A stretch of DNA of 64,000 nt from Flavobacterium ranwuense. GTDB lineage: Bacteria; Bacteroidota; Bacteroidia; Flavobacteriales; Flavobacteriaceae. Positions within the stretch are counted from its first letter, which is position 1; each line of letters begins with the position of its first letter. A program made the position numbers and the translations under genes. A model generated the notes under the pieces. The model had not been told where the DNA came from. It worked only from the letters and a program-made list of their open reading frames with translations, and ran no database searches. The stretch is taken from the NCBI RefSeq assembly GCF_004349315.1, contig NZ_SMLH01000001.1:682001-746000 (forward strand). Reading direction: 5' to 3'. Below are positions 1 to 8,148 of this stretch, one piece after another.

Positions 1-28
1 AAATCCCGTCTTCTGGAGAACGGGATTT
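1..28. terminator. Hairpin downstream of fabF
   Basis: AAATCCCGT (1-9) pairs perfectly with ACGGGATTT (20-28) around a 10-base loop. It lies about 36 bases beyond the fabF stop codon. Any T-run for the minus-strand direction would lie outside the window; on the plus strand only TTTT follows. It may be bidirectional. Confidence 0.55.
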
Positions 29-64
29 TGAAAATATTTTCCTGATTATACGCATATATAATTA

Positions 65-1318
65 TTAGATTTCTAATTTTTTTACCAATACACAAGCATT
101 GTGACCGCCAAAACCAAAAGTATTACTCATAACAACATTCATTTCTCTTTTCTGAGCTTTGTTGAAAGTAAAATTTAATTTAGAATCAATGCTTTCATCA
201 TTTGTAAAATGATTTATTGTAGGTGGTACTATTCCATGTTTCATGGAAAGAATAGAAGAAATTGTTTCAACAGCTCCTGCTGCGCCAAGTAAATGACCAG
301 TCATGGATTTTGTTGAATTTAGATTCATTGTGTAAGCGTGTTCGCCAAAAACATGAAGTATAGCTTTAGATTCTGCCATATCTCCAAGAGGCGTTGAAGT
401 TCCGTGCATGTTTACTCCGTCAACGTCGGTTGGTTTCAAACCAGCGTCTCTCAAGCAGTTCAACATTACGTTTTTGGCACCCAATCCATCAGGATGTGGA
501 GCGGTTATATGATGCGCATCTGCTGACATACCGCCACCGCCAATCTCGCAATATATTTTTGCTCCACGAGCAATAGCATGTTCGTATTCTTCAAGAATTA
601 AAGCTCCGGCTCCTTCTCCTAAAACAAATCCATCACGGTCTTTATCCATAGGTCTGGAAGCTGTTTTTGGATCGTCATTTCTTGTTGATAAAGCATGCAT
701 GGCGTTAAATCCCCCCATACCTGCTATAGTCACAGCCGCTTCAGATCCACCTGTTACCATAACATCTGCATGGCCTAATCTGATGTAATTGAAAGCATCA
801 ATAATAGCATTTGTAGAAGATGCGCAAGCAGAAACAGTAGCGAAGTTTGGTCCTCTAAATCCGTATTTTATAGAAATATGACCACAGGCAATATCTGAAA
901 TCATTTTTGGAATAAAGAATGGGTTGAATTTAGGAGTTCCATCGCCTGCTGCAAAATTCAACATTTCGATTTGAAAGGTCTCCAATCCACCAATTCCTGA
1001 ACCCCAAATAACACCGGCTCTGTCTTTATCTAATGTTTCCAGATTGAATCCGGCATCATTTACTGCTTCGTCTGATGACACCATTGCGTATTGTGCATAG
1101 CGGTCCATTTTTCTAGCCTCTTTTCTGTCTAAGAAATCTTCAGCATTAAAATTTTTCAATTCGCATGCAAATTGAGTTTTAAATTTTGAAGCGTCAAAAT
1201 AAGTGATTGGAGCAGCTCCACTAACGCCGTTAATAAGTCCGTTCCAATACTCTTCAATGTTATTTCCAATGGGTGTAAGAGCGCCTAAACCTGTTACAAC
1301 AACTCGTCTTAATACCAT
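65..1318 (-). CDS. fabF: 3-oxoacyl-ACP synthase II (FabF)
   Basis: This is the elongating condensing enzyme of type II fatty acid synthesis, joining malonyl-ACP to acyl-ACP in the cytoplasm. The 417-residue product matches the usual FabF length. The nucleophile is Cys165 in SACASS, with both catalytic histidines present in MHGTSTP and TGHLLGAAG. The open frame extends 13 codons upstream, but the start at MVLRRVVVTG fits the family; the extension MGFICLKITKIEF is not FabF-like. It lies downstream of acpP on the same strand, the common bacterial order, with a hairpin between them. Unlike the ketosynthases of the pigment locus, this is the housekeeping enzyme. Confidence 0.96.
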   Translation of the reverse strand: MVLRRVVVTGLGALTPIGNNIEEYWNGLINGVSGAAPITYFDASKFKTQFACELKNFNAEDFLDRKEARKMDRYAQYAMVSSDEAVNDAGFNLETLDKDRAGVIWGSGIGGLETFQIEMLNFAAGDGTPKFNPFFIPKMISDIACGHISIKYGFRGPNFATVSACASSTNAIIDAFNYIRLGHADVMVTGGSEAAVTIAGMGGFNAMHALSTRNDDPKTASRPMDKDRDGFVLGEGAGALILEEYEHAIARGAKIYCEIGGGGMSADAHHITAPHPDGLGAKNVMLNCLRDAGLKPTDVDGVNMHGTSTPLGDMAESKAILHVFGEHAYTMNLNSTKSMTGHLLGAAGAVETISSILSMKHGIVPPTINHFTNDESIDSKLNFTFNKAQKREMNVVMSNTFGFGGHNACVLVKKLEI

Positions 1319-1448
1319 AAATTCTATTTTTGTTATCTTTAAACAAATAAAACCCATGCTTTCTTTACTGTATTACTATTACGAAAGAGCCATGGGTATT
1401 ACAATAAATATAGTTTTGATTGAAATTCAATCTCGAATTTAATTTTTA

Positions 1449-1488
1449 AAAAATAATAACACCCGTTTACAGGATTGCAAACGGGTGT
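1449..1488 (-). terminator. Hairpin between acpP and fabF
   Basis: ACACCCGTTT (1459-1468) and AAACGGGTGT (1479-1488) form a 10-bp stem. Read on the minus strand the stem is followed by TATTATTTTTT. It starts 9 bases after the acpP stop, so it probably terminates part of the acpP transcript before fabF, giving more acpP than fabF message. Confidence 0.7.
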
Positions 1489-1496
1489 ATAATTTA

Positions 1497-1733
1497 TTAT
1501 TTTTTAGCTTCCTCGATATAAGAGATTGCTTGACCTACAGTAGCGATGTTTTCTGCTTGATCATCTGGAATTTGAATGTCAAATTCTTTTTCGAATTCCA
1601 TAATAAGCTCAACAGTGTCTAATGAGTCAGCTCCTAAATCATTAGTGAAGCTTGCTTCTGTTACAACTTCGTTTTCGTCAACACCTAATTTGTCTACGAT
1701 AATCGCTTTTACTCTTGATGCAATGTCTGACAT
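1497..1733 (-). CDS. acpP: Acyl carrier protein (AcpP)
   Basis: The 78-residue acidic protein carries growing acyl chains on a phosphopantetheine arm. The attachment serine is Ser37 in [10 protein letters not shown]. Length and sequence are those of housekeeping AcpP, in contrast to the two divergent carrier proteins in the pigment locus (24061 and 35987). It is first in the acpP-fabF unit on the minus strand and has a recognisable Bacteroidota-type promoter 31-59 bases upstream. Confidence 0.97.
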   Translation of the reverse strand: MSDIASRVKAIIVDKLGVDENEVVTEASFTNDLGADSLDTVELIMEFEKEFDIQIPDDQAENIATVGQAISYIEEAKK

Positions 1734-1763
1734 AATCTTTAATTTTAGAATTTAATTTGTTGG

Positions 1764-1792
1764 CAAAAATAAAAAACTTTATTTTAAAACAA
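1764..1792 (-). promoter_or_regulatory. Putative acpP promoter
   Basis: Read on the minus strand, TTG (1792-1790) is followed after 18 bases by TATTTTTG (1771-1764), fitting the TTG / TAnnTTTG pattern known for Bacteroidota housekeeping promoters. Transcription would begin a few bases further on, leaving a leader of about 25 bases. Confidence 0.6.
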
Positions 1793-1909
1793 CTATTTAG
1801 TTAATAAATGTGACATCTAATTTATGAAATTTATTTTAACAAAGCTGTCGCAATGTTATTTATTTTCATTTTTTATGCCTTTTTTTGTGCAATTAAAATA
1901 GGATAGGTT

Positions 1910-2473
1910 ATGAAAAAAATTGTGATTTTTGCTTCTGGATCGGGGACTAATGCTGAAAATATCATAAAGTATTTTGCGAAAACAAAAATTGGAACGATCG
2001 AAGCGGTGTTTACAAATAATCAAAGTGCTCTAGTGATTGAAAGGGCAAAAAACTATGGAGTTCCAGCTATAATTTTCTCAAAAGAAGAACTGATTGAAGG
2101 TATTGTATTACAAAAAATAAATGAAATTCAACCAGATTTGATTGTTTTGGCAGGATTTTTATTAAAATTTCCCGAAAATATCATTGCAGTCTATCCTAAT
2201 AAGATCATAAACATTCATCCGGCATTACTGCCAAAATACGGCGGAAAAGGAATGTATGGTATGTATATCCATAGAGCAATTGTTGGCAATAAAGAGGTGG
2301 AAACTGGAATTACAATTCATTTTGTTGATGAAAATTATGATGAAGGGAATATTATTTTTCAAAAAAAGATAGCTTTATCGGGAGATGAAACTCCAGAAGA
2401 AGTTGCTGGTAAAATACATGAATTAGAACAAAAGTATTTCCCAGAAATAATTGAGAGATTGTTAGAAAATTAG
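1910..2473 (+). CDS. purN: Phosphoribosylglycinamide formyltransferase (PurN)
   Basis: PurN transfers a formyl group from 10-formyltetrahydrofolate to GAR, step three of purine synthesis. The 187-residue product has the N-terminal phosphate-binding SGSGTNAENI and the catalytic Asn-His-Asp set: INIHPALLP followed by the Asp in DENYDEGN. The length is normal. It is divergent from acpP and followed at about 80 bases by rnhA. A PurF-like gene lies 1.7 kb downstream, so purine genes are loosely grouped here. Confidence 0.95.
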   Translation: MKKIVIFASGSGTNAENIIKYFAKTKIGTIEAVFTNNQSALVIERAKNYGVPAIIFSKEELIEGIVLQKINEIQPDLIVLAGFLLKFPENIIAVYPNKIINIHPALLPKYGGKGMYGMYIHRAIVGNKEVETGITIHFVDENYDEGNIIFQKKIALSGDETPEEVAGKIHELEQKYFPEIIERLLEN

Positions 2474-2509
2474 AATATCAGGCTTCTTAGAAAAGTTACT
2501 ATATCCTCA

Positions 2510-2555
2510 CAAAAAATCTAACAATCTAAAAGATCACCAAGTCTAAAAATCTAAA
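2510..2555 (+). repeat. AATCTAAAA-type microrepeats before rnhA
   Basis: The bases before the rnhA start contain several close variants of ATCTAAAA or GTCTAAAA ending at the ATG. Similar strings precede the genes at 24505, 36415 and 56726. Such degenerate short repeats ahead of start codons are familiar in flavobacterial genomes; no function can be read from the sequence. Confidence 0.55.
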
Positions 2556-3035
2556 ATGGAACACGAAGTACACATATATACGGATGGTGCTGCCAAGGGA
2601 AACCCTGGGAACGGGGGGTATGGGGTAGTAATGGAATGGGTAGGAAAGCCGTATAAGAAAGAATTCTATGAAGGTTTTCGTCGTACTACCAATAATAGGA
2701 TGGAATTGCTGGGGGTAATTGTAGGTCTCGAAAAATTAAAAAATCCGAACACTAGTGTTTTAGTAGTTTCGGATTCTAAGTATGTGGTAGATTCAGTTGT
2801 GAAAAAATGGATTTTAGGCTGGGAAAAAAAAGGATTTGTTGACAGGAAAAATTCCGACTTGTGGAAACGTTTTTTGGTGGTGTATAGAAAGCACCAAGTT
2901 GATTTCAAATGGATCAAAGGACATAATAATCATGTCCAAAACGAAAGATGTGATGAATTAGCCGTTATGGCTTCGATGCAAAAGCAACTTTCAGTCGATG
3001 CTTTTTACGAGAAAGAAGAAGAAAAATTGTTGTAA
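2556..3035 (+). CDS. rnhA: Ribonuclease HI
   Basis: RNase HI cleaves the RNA strand of RNA-DNA hybrids during replication and R-loop removal. The 159-residue product has the acidic active site: Asp in YTDGAAKGNPG, Glu in RMELLG, Asp in VVSDSKYVVDS and Asp in NERCDELA. Basic residues of the handle region (GWEKKGFVDRKNSDLW) are present. Length is normal. Confidence 0.96.
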   Translation: MEHEVHIYTDGAAKGNPGNGGYGVVMEWVGKPYKKEFYEGFRRTTNNRMELLGVIVGLEKLKNPNTSVLVVSDSKYVVDSVVKKWILGWEKKGFVDRKNSDLWKRFLVVYRKHQVDFKWIKGHNNHVQNERCDELAVMASMQKQLSVDAFYEKEEEKLL

Positions 3036-3086
3036 ATAACTGTTTTTCAGTGTGATAAATTGTGAAAATTTTACGATTGTGAGGCA

Positions 3087-3117
3087 TTGCAACTTTACAA
3101 CTTATAAGCTATCTTTG
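3087..3117 (+). promoter_or_regulatory. Putative promoter of the PfkB kinase gene
   Basis: TTG (3087-3089) is followed after 20 bases by TATCTTTG (3110-3117), a good match to the Bacteroidota TTG / TAnnTTTG promoter. The gene starts 23 bases after the -7 box. Confidence 0.65.
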
Positions 3118-3140
3118 CGCCTTAATTCGAAACTGATAAA

Positions 3141-4064
3141 ATGAATAAATTATTGATTGTTGGAAGCGTTGCTTTTGATGCCATAGAAACGCCTTTTGGC
3201 AAAACAGATAAAATTTTAGGCGGAGCCGCACCTTATATAGGGCTTTCGGCTTCTTTTTTTAATTTACAATCTGCCATAGTTTCTGTAGTTGGCGATGATT
3301 TTCCACAAGAATATTTAGATTTATTGACAGCAAGAAATATTGATATCTCGGGACTTGAAATAGTAAAAGGCGGAAAAACGTTTTTTTGGAGCGGACTTTA
3401 CCATAATGATTTGAATTCAAGAGATACATTGGCAACAGAACTTAATGTTTTGGGTGATTTTCAACCAAAAGTACCTCAAAATTTTAAAAATGCTGATGTA
3501 GTGATGTTAGGTAACCTACATCCATTGGTACAAAGTAGTGTTTTGGACCAAATGGAAAGCAAACCAAAATTAGTGGTTTTAGACACTATGAATTTTTGGA
3601 TGGATTGTGCTTTACCAGAATTGCTTGACGTAATGAAACGTATAGATGTAATCACTATTAATGATGAAGAAGCAAGACAGCTTTCCGGAGAATATTCTTT
3701 GGTAAAAGCAGCTGCGAAAATTCGTAAAATGGGACCAGAATATGTGGTGATAAAAAAAGGAGAGCACGGAGCGCTTTTGTTTCATAAAAAAGAAGTGTTT
3801 TTTGCGCCAGCATTGCCATTAGAAGAAGTTTTTGATCCAACTGGGGCAGGAGATACTTTTGCTGGTGGATTTGCAGGATTTATAACGCAGAGTGAAAACA
3901 TCTCTTTTGAGAACATGAAAAATGCCGTTATTTATGGTTCTAATTTAGCTTCATTTAGTGTGGAAAAATTTGGAACAGAAAGAATGGTTAATTTAGATAA
4001 AGAGGAAGTAGTGTCCAGATTGAAACAATTCAAATCACTGACACAGTTCGACATAGAATTATAA
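3141..4064 (+). CDS. PfkB family carbohydrate/nucleoside kinase
   Basis: The 307-residue protein belongs to the ribokinase/PfkB superfamily, which phosphorylates sugars or nucleosides with ATP. The N-terminal GGAAPYIGLSA substrate region and the C-terminal signature DPTGAGDTFAGGFAGF with its catalytic Asp are both seen. The substrate cannot be told from the sequence; similar proteins are often annotated as sugar kinases or adenosine-kinase-like. It is a single-gene unit with its own promoter and terminator and precedes the PurF-like gene. Confidence 0.88.
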   Translation: MNKLLIVGSVAFDAIETPFGKTDKILGGAAPYIGLSASFFNLQSAIVSVVGDDFPQEYLDLLTARNIDISGLEIVKGGKTFFWSGLYHNDLNSRDTLATELNVLGDFQPKVPQNFKNADVVMLGNLHPLVQSSVLDQMESKPKLVVLDTMNFWMDCALPELLDVMKRIDVITINDEEARQLSGEYSLVKAAAKIRKMGPEYVVIKKGEHGALLFHKKEVFFAPALPLEEVFDPTGAGDTFAGGFAGFITQSENISFENMKNAVIYGSNLASFSVEKFGTERMVNLDKEEVVSRLKQFKSLTQFDIEL

Positions 4065-4071
4065 TGCACTG

Positions 4072-4095
4072 AAACCTCGGAAACGAGGTTTTTTT
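4072..4095 (+). terminator. Terminator after the PfkB kinase gene
   Basis: AAACCTCG (4072-4079), a GAAA loop and CGAGGTTT (4084-4091) are followed by TTTT. This is a compact classic intrinsic terminator 7 bases after the stop codon. Confidence 0.88.
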
Positions 4096-4194
4096 GTTAA
4101 ATAAAATTAGCAGGGAATTACATCTGATTTGTTGATTTTTTAGATCAGTTCAATATATTTTTTAGAATAACACAACAACACAAACAACCTTACA

Positions 4195-6093
4195 ATGAGT
4201 GATGCTTTAAAACACGAGTGTGGTATAGCCTTAATTAGACTACTCAAACCGCTTGAATTTTATAAAGAGAAATACGGAACTGCTTTCTACGGAATACAAA
4301 AAATGTATCTTCTTATGGAAAAGCAGCACAATCGCGGGCAAGACGGAGCAGGTTTTGCAAGCATAAAACTAGATGTGGAGCCGGGAGAACGTTACATCAG
4401 TAGAGTTCGATCTAATCATGCTCAACCTATTCAAGATGTTTTTGCTCAAATAAACGACAGAATAAATGAGGAAATGGCTTCTCATCCAGAATATGCGGAT
4501 GATGTAGCACTTCAAAAACAGAAAATCCCATATTTAGGGGAGCTGTTTTTAGGACACGTTCGTTATGGAACTTTTGGTAAAAACAGTATTGAGAGTGTTC
4601 ATCCTTTTTTACGTCAGAACAATTGGATGCACAGAAACTTGATTTTGGCAGGAAATTTTAATATGACCAATGTCAAAGAACTTTTTCAAAGTTTAGTTGA
4701 ACTAGGTCAGCATCCAAAAGAAATGGCGGATACGGTTACAGTAATGGAAAAAATTGGTCATTTTCTGGATGATGCAGTAACTGATTTGTACCAAGAATGT
4801 AAAGTTAATGGATTAACAAAAAGAGAAGCTTCGCCAGTAATTGCTGAAAAGCTGGATGTTGCTAAAATTTTAACCAGAGCTTCTAAGAATTTAGATGGAG
4901 GTTATGCTATGGCAGGACTTCTGGGTCATGGTGATTCATTCGTATTTAGAGACCCGGCAGGAATCCGTCCCGCTTATTTTTATCAAGATGATGAAATAGT
5001 AGTAGTGGCTTCTGAAAGACCGGTAATCCAGACTGTTTTTAATGTTCCTTTTGAAAAAGTTCAGGAAATTGAACCTGGGAATGCATTAATTATCAAGAAA
5101 AATGGGACTGTTTCTATGCAGGAAATTCTTCCGCCAACGGTTAAGAAAGCATGTTCTTTTGAGCGAATTTATTTCTCGAGAGGAAGTGATGCTGAAATAT
5201 ATCAAGAAAGAAAAAATTTAGGAAAACTTATTTTGCCTGCCGTTTTAAAATCAATAGACGAAGATACAGACAATACCGTTTTTTCTTATATACCAAATAC
5301 GGCAGAGACTTCATTTTACGGATTAGTTGAAGCAGCGCAAGATTTCTTGAACCAAAGAAAGAACAACTATATTCTGGAAAATAAAGATACTTTGACAAAA
5401 GATTCTTTACAGGAATTACTTTCAGTGAAAATCCGTACCGAAAAAGTAGCCATTAAAGATGCTAAATTAAGAACCTTTATTACAGAGGATAGTAGTCGTG
5501 ACGATTTAGTAGCCCACGTATATGATGTTACGTATGGTGTTATTAAACCTACGGATAATTTGGTAATAATAGATGATAGTATTGTTCGAGGTACAACTTT
5601 GAAAATGAGTATTATCAAAATGATGGATCGTTTGAATCCAAAAAGAATAGTCATAGTTTCATCAGCACCACAAATACGCTATCCGGATTGTTACGGAATT
5701 GATATGGCAAAACTAGAAGGTTTAGTAGCTTTCAAAGCAGCTTTAGAGTTGCTTAAAGAAAGAAACTTATATCATATTGTTGACGAAGTGTATGTGAAAT
5801 GTAAAGCACAAGAAAACTTCAAGGACATTGATGTTGTAAATTACGTAACAGCAATATATGCGCCTTTTCAACCACAAGAGGTTTCAGATAAAATTGCACA
5901 AATGTTGAGTTCTCCTGAGATAAAAGCTGAAGTGAAAATTATTTTTCAAAGGGTAGAAGATCTCCATATAGCTTGTCCGAAAAATTTAGGAGACTGGTAC
6001 TTTACCGGAGACTATCCAACACCTGGAGGGAACCGAGTGGTAAACCGAGCATTCATGAATTTCTATGAAGGAAAAGATGCCAGAGCATACTAA
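4195..6093 (+). CDS. purF: Amidophosphoribosyltransferase (PurF-like, long form)
   Basis: This is a class II glutamine amidotransferase fused to a phosphoribosyltransferase, the first step of purine synthesis. Cys9 in HECGIALIRL is the expected nucleophile, implying removal of a short eight-residue propeptide. HNRGQDGAGFAS and GHVRYGTFG belong to the glutaminase half. The PRPP loop is VIIDDSIVRGTTLK. At 632 residues it is over 100 longer than typical PurF (about 470-510), a form I associate with Bacteroidota. Catalysis looks intact; whether it is the only PurF of the cell cannot be seen. Confidence 0.85.
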   Translation: MSDALKHECGIALIRLLKPLEFYKEKYGTAFYGIQKMYLLMEKQHNRGQDGAGFASIKLDVEPGERYISRVRSNHAQPIQDVFAQINDRINEEMASHPEYADDVALQKQKIPYLGELFLGHVRYGTFGKNSIESVHPFLRQNNWMHRNLILAGNFNMTNVKELFQSLVELGQHPKEMADTVTVMEKIGHFLDDAVTDLYQECKVNGLTKREASPVIAEKLDVAKILTRASKNLDGGYAMAGLLGHGDSFVFRDPAGIRPAYFYQDDEIVVVASERPVIQTVFNVPFEKVQEIEPGNALIIKKNGTVSMQEILPPTVKKACSFERIYFSRGSDAEIYQERKNLGKLILPAVLKSIDEDTDNTVFSYIPNTAETSFYGLVEAAQDFLNQRKNNYILENKDTLTKDSLQELLSVKIRTEKVAIKDAKLRTFITEDSSRDDLVAHVYDVTYGVIKPTDNLVIIDDSIVRGTTLKMSIIKMMDRLNPKRIVIVSSAPQIRYPDCYGIDMAKLEGLVAFKAALELLKERNLYHIVDEVYVKCKAQENFKDIDVVNYVTAIYAPFQPQEVSDKIAQMLSSPEIKAEVKIIFQRVEDLHIACPKNLGDWYFTGDYPTPGGNRVVNRAFMNFYEGKDARAY

Positions 6094-6222
6094 TATCGCC
6101 GATGATGGGGTTTTAATCGGTTTTCTAAGTTGTTCGTCTAATTTATTTGGTGGCAACCAAGAACTGATATAAATTTGAATCACCATAACATTAGTAGGTT
6201 AAGTTTATGGTAGATTTGGGGC

Positions 6223-6252
6223 AAAAAGGGTGGAAGAAATTCCACCTTTTTT
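6223..6252 (+). terminator. Terminator after the PurF-like gene
   Basis: AAAAAGGGTGGAA pairs with TTCCACCTTTTTT around a short loop, with one G-U pair; the final T-run forms the 3' side. It is a good intrinsic terminator for the plus strand. Confidence 0.75.
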
Positions 6253-6282
6253 ATTGGAATAAAGTGAAGAAATGAGATAAAC

Positions 6283-6322
6283 AAAAAGCGCCGATTTCAA
6301 AATTTTGAAATCGGCGCTTTTT
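6283..6322. terminator. Perfect 20-bp inverted repeat, bidirectional terminator
   Basis: 6283-6302 and 6303-6322 are exact reverse complements: A-tract, GCGCCGATTTC, then AAAA/TTTT at the centre. T-tracts occur on both strands. It separates the converging PurF-like and sod genes and can end transcripts from both sides. Confidence 0.85.
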
Positions 6323-6398
6323 GTTTTAAGAGAAAAGAAATAAGAGAAAAGACAACAGTAATTTTTGAAGTCTTTATTCTTTCATTTTGACTCTCTTT

Positions 6399-7007
6399 TT
6401 ATTTCTCTAAAGCATATCTTCTTGCAACTTCCGTCCAGTTAATTACATTGAAAAAAGCTTCAATATAATCAGGTCTTCTGTTTTGATAATGCAAATAGTA
6501 AGCATGTTCCCAGACATCCATTCCTAAAATTGGAGTTCCGCCACAACCTACACCTGGCATTAATGGATTGTCTTGGTTTGGAGTGCCGCAAACATCTACT
6601 TTTCCACCTTTATGAACACAAAGCCAAGCCCATCCAGAACCAAATTGGGTAATTCCCGCTTTGCTGAATTTTGCTTTAAACTCTTCAAAAGTCCCAAAAG
6701 CAGCTTCAATAGCAACTAGTAAATCACCAGTTGGAAGTCCGCCACCGTTTGGTGTCATTACGGTCCAAAACAAGTTGTGGTTGTAAAATCCACCACCATT
6801 GTTACGAACAGCAGCATTTTTCAGGTCAAGATTAATCAAAATATTTTCAATCGTCTTACCTTCCATATCCGTTCCAACAATAGCTGCATTAAGATTGGTA
6901 GTATAAGCATTGTGATGTTTAGAATGGTGAATTTCCATTGTACGCGCATCAATATAAGGTTCTAATGCGTCATACGCATAAGGTAATTGTGGTAATTCAA
7001 AAGCCAT
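6399..7007 (-). CDS. sodA: Superoxide dismutase, Fe/Mn family
   Basis: Dismutates superoxide to peroxide and oxygen, probably in the cytoplasm because no signal peptide is seen. The 202-residue protein has the metal ligands in the usual places: early His in IHHSKHH, His in GFYNHNLFW, and the [12 protein letters not shown] block supplying Asp and His. NNGGGFYNH and the NQD motif resemble Mn-type enzymes, but Fe or cambialistic use cannot be excluded. The gene is monocistronic and converges with the PurF-like gene. Confidence 0.93.
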   Translation of the reverse strand: MAFELPQLPYAYDALEPYIDARTMEIHHSKHHNAYTTNLNAAIVGTDMEGKTIENILINLDLKNAAVRNNGGGFYNHNLFWTVMTPNGGGLPTGDLLVAIEAAFGTFEEFKAKFSKAGITQFGSGWAWLCVHKGGKVDVCGTPNQDNPLMPGVGCGGTPILGMDVWEHAYYLHYQNRRPDYIEAFFNVINWTEVARRYALEK

Positions 7008-7367
7008 AATATGATTGTTTAAATGATTTATAAATATTTTTATTCAAATTTAAACATTAAACTTTGGAAACGGAAATTCTATTTCGTTATAATTTCATTA
7101 AATTAATTAATAGTGTGCTCTTTGGGGTTGTAACAGACTTGTTTTCAGGAGCTATTTACTTCGTCAGTTCGCTCCGCTCGTGTCCTGCTTTCCGCTCCAA
7201 TCTTTTTATTCGCCGAAAAGGCTTATAAAAAGGATTTTCACTTCAAACGAAGTTCACTGAACTCCTATGAGAATAAAAGTTAGGTGAAGTAATCAGGGAT
7301 GAAAAACGATTGTATTTTAAATTGCCATTCTGTTTTAAATGCAAGTTTTAGAATTGAAATTTCCAAA
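7008..7367. other. Intergenic region between sod and comF
   Basis: No convincing gene is present. Just upstream of sod there is a CAAATTTA block (7045-7052), reading TAAATTTG on the minus strand, a possible -7 element. The rest contains a more G+C-rich dispersed repeat described separately (7148-7240). Confidence 0.6.
7148..7240 (+). repeat. Dispersed intergenic repeat, copy A
   Basis: The element starts with GGAGCTATTT (7148-7157), contains CCTGCTTTCCGCTCCAATC (7184-7202) and T/A tracts that can pair (CTTTTT with AAAAAGG) around a short spacer. The same blocks occur in divergent form at 56557 and partly at 18329. I recognise it as a flavobacterial intergenic repeat family. It has no coding capacity. 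Confidence 0.6.
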
Positions 7368-8051
7368 TTACGATTGCGCCATCGCCATACAAACAATACT
7401 AATTTTTGCCCCGGGAATTTTTAGTAAAGCTCGGGAACAGGCTTCTAATGTAGCTCCAGTTGTAATAACATCATCAATTAAAAGGAAATGTTTGCGGTGG
7501 TCTTTTTCAGTAAACACAACATCAAAAGTGCTTTCGATTCCTTCCGTTCTGCCTAATAAGTTTTTCTTGGATTGCGTTTTTGAATACACATTCCGAATCA
7601 AAAGCGAATCATTATAATCGATATTTAAACTGAAAGAAAGTGCTTTTCCAAAAGAGGTAACTTGATTGTATCCTCTTTCTTTTAGTTTTCTTCGGTGCAA
7701 TGGAACAGGAATAATTTCATCTACAGACTCTAATAATTCGATGGTTTTTAAATCTTCGGCGTACCATTCGCCAAGAACAGTTCCTATTTCCTCATGTCCT
7801 TTATATTTCAAATTATGGATAAGCTCTTGGACGATTCCTTTTTTATGAAAATAAAATAATGCCGAAGTATGAAGTACAGGAATTCGCCCATAAAACTTTT
7901 TGAAAGCATCGTTTTCTGAATTTAAATAATGATTCGTCAACGGAATATCATGTCTGCAAACCGTACAAATCACATTTTCATTGGTCAATAAAAAGGAGCT
8001 GCAACCGGAACAGACTTTTGGAAAAAATAGATTTATAATGCTTTCAAACAT
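7368..8051 (-). CDS. comF: ComF family phosphoribosyltransferase-like protein
   Basis: The 227-residue protein has an N-terminal four-cysteine putative zinc site (CSGC and CTVC, roughly residues 15-35) and a C-terminal PRPP-type loop LLIDDVITTGATLEAC. ComF is linked to uptake or processing of transforming DNA; its biochemical role is unsettled. Length is normal. It is divergent from glyS and monocistronic. Confidence 0.88.
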   Translation of the reverse strand: MFESIINLFFPKVCSGCSSFLLTNENVICTVCRHDIPLTNHYLNSENDAFKKFYGRIPVLHTSALFYFHKKGIVQELIHNLKYKGHEEIGTVLGEWYAEDLKTIELLESVDEIIPVPLHRRKLKERGYNQVTSFGKALSFSLNIDYNDSLLIRNVYSKTQSKKNLLGRTEGIESTFDVVFTEKDHRKHFLLIDDVITTGATLEACSRALLKIPGAKISIVCMAMAQS

Positions 8052-8133
8052 GTAATCAGGGATTTATTTATAAAAATAGACAAATCAATGCTTCAATCTT
8101 TAACAATTTTCTTTTTTTTAAGTTCACTTTTTA

Positions 8134-8141
8134 TATTTTTG
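8134..8141 (+). promoter_or_regulatory. Putative glyS -7 element
   Basis: TATTTTTG matches TAnnTTTG and lies 7 bases before the glyS ATG, so transcription would start at or very near the start codon. No clear TTG -33 box is seen at the right distance. Confidence 0.4.
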
Positions 8142-8148
8142 CAATACT

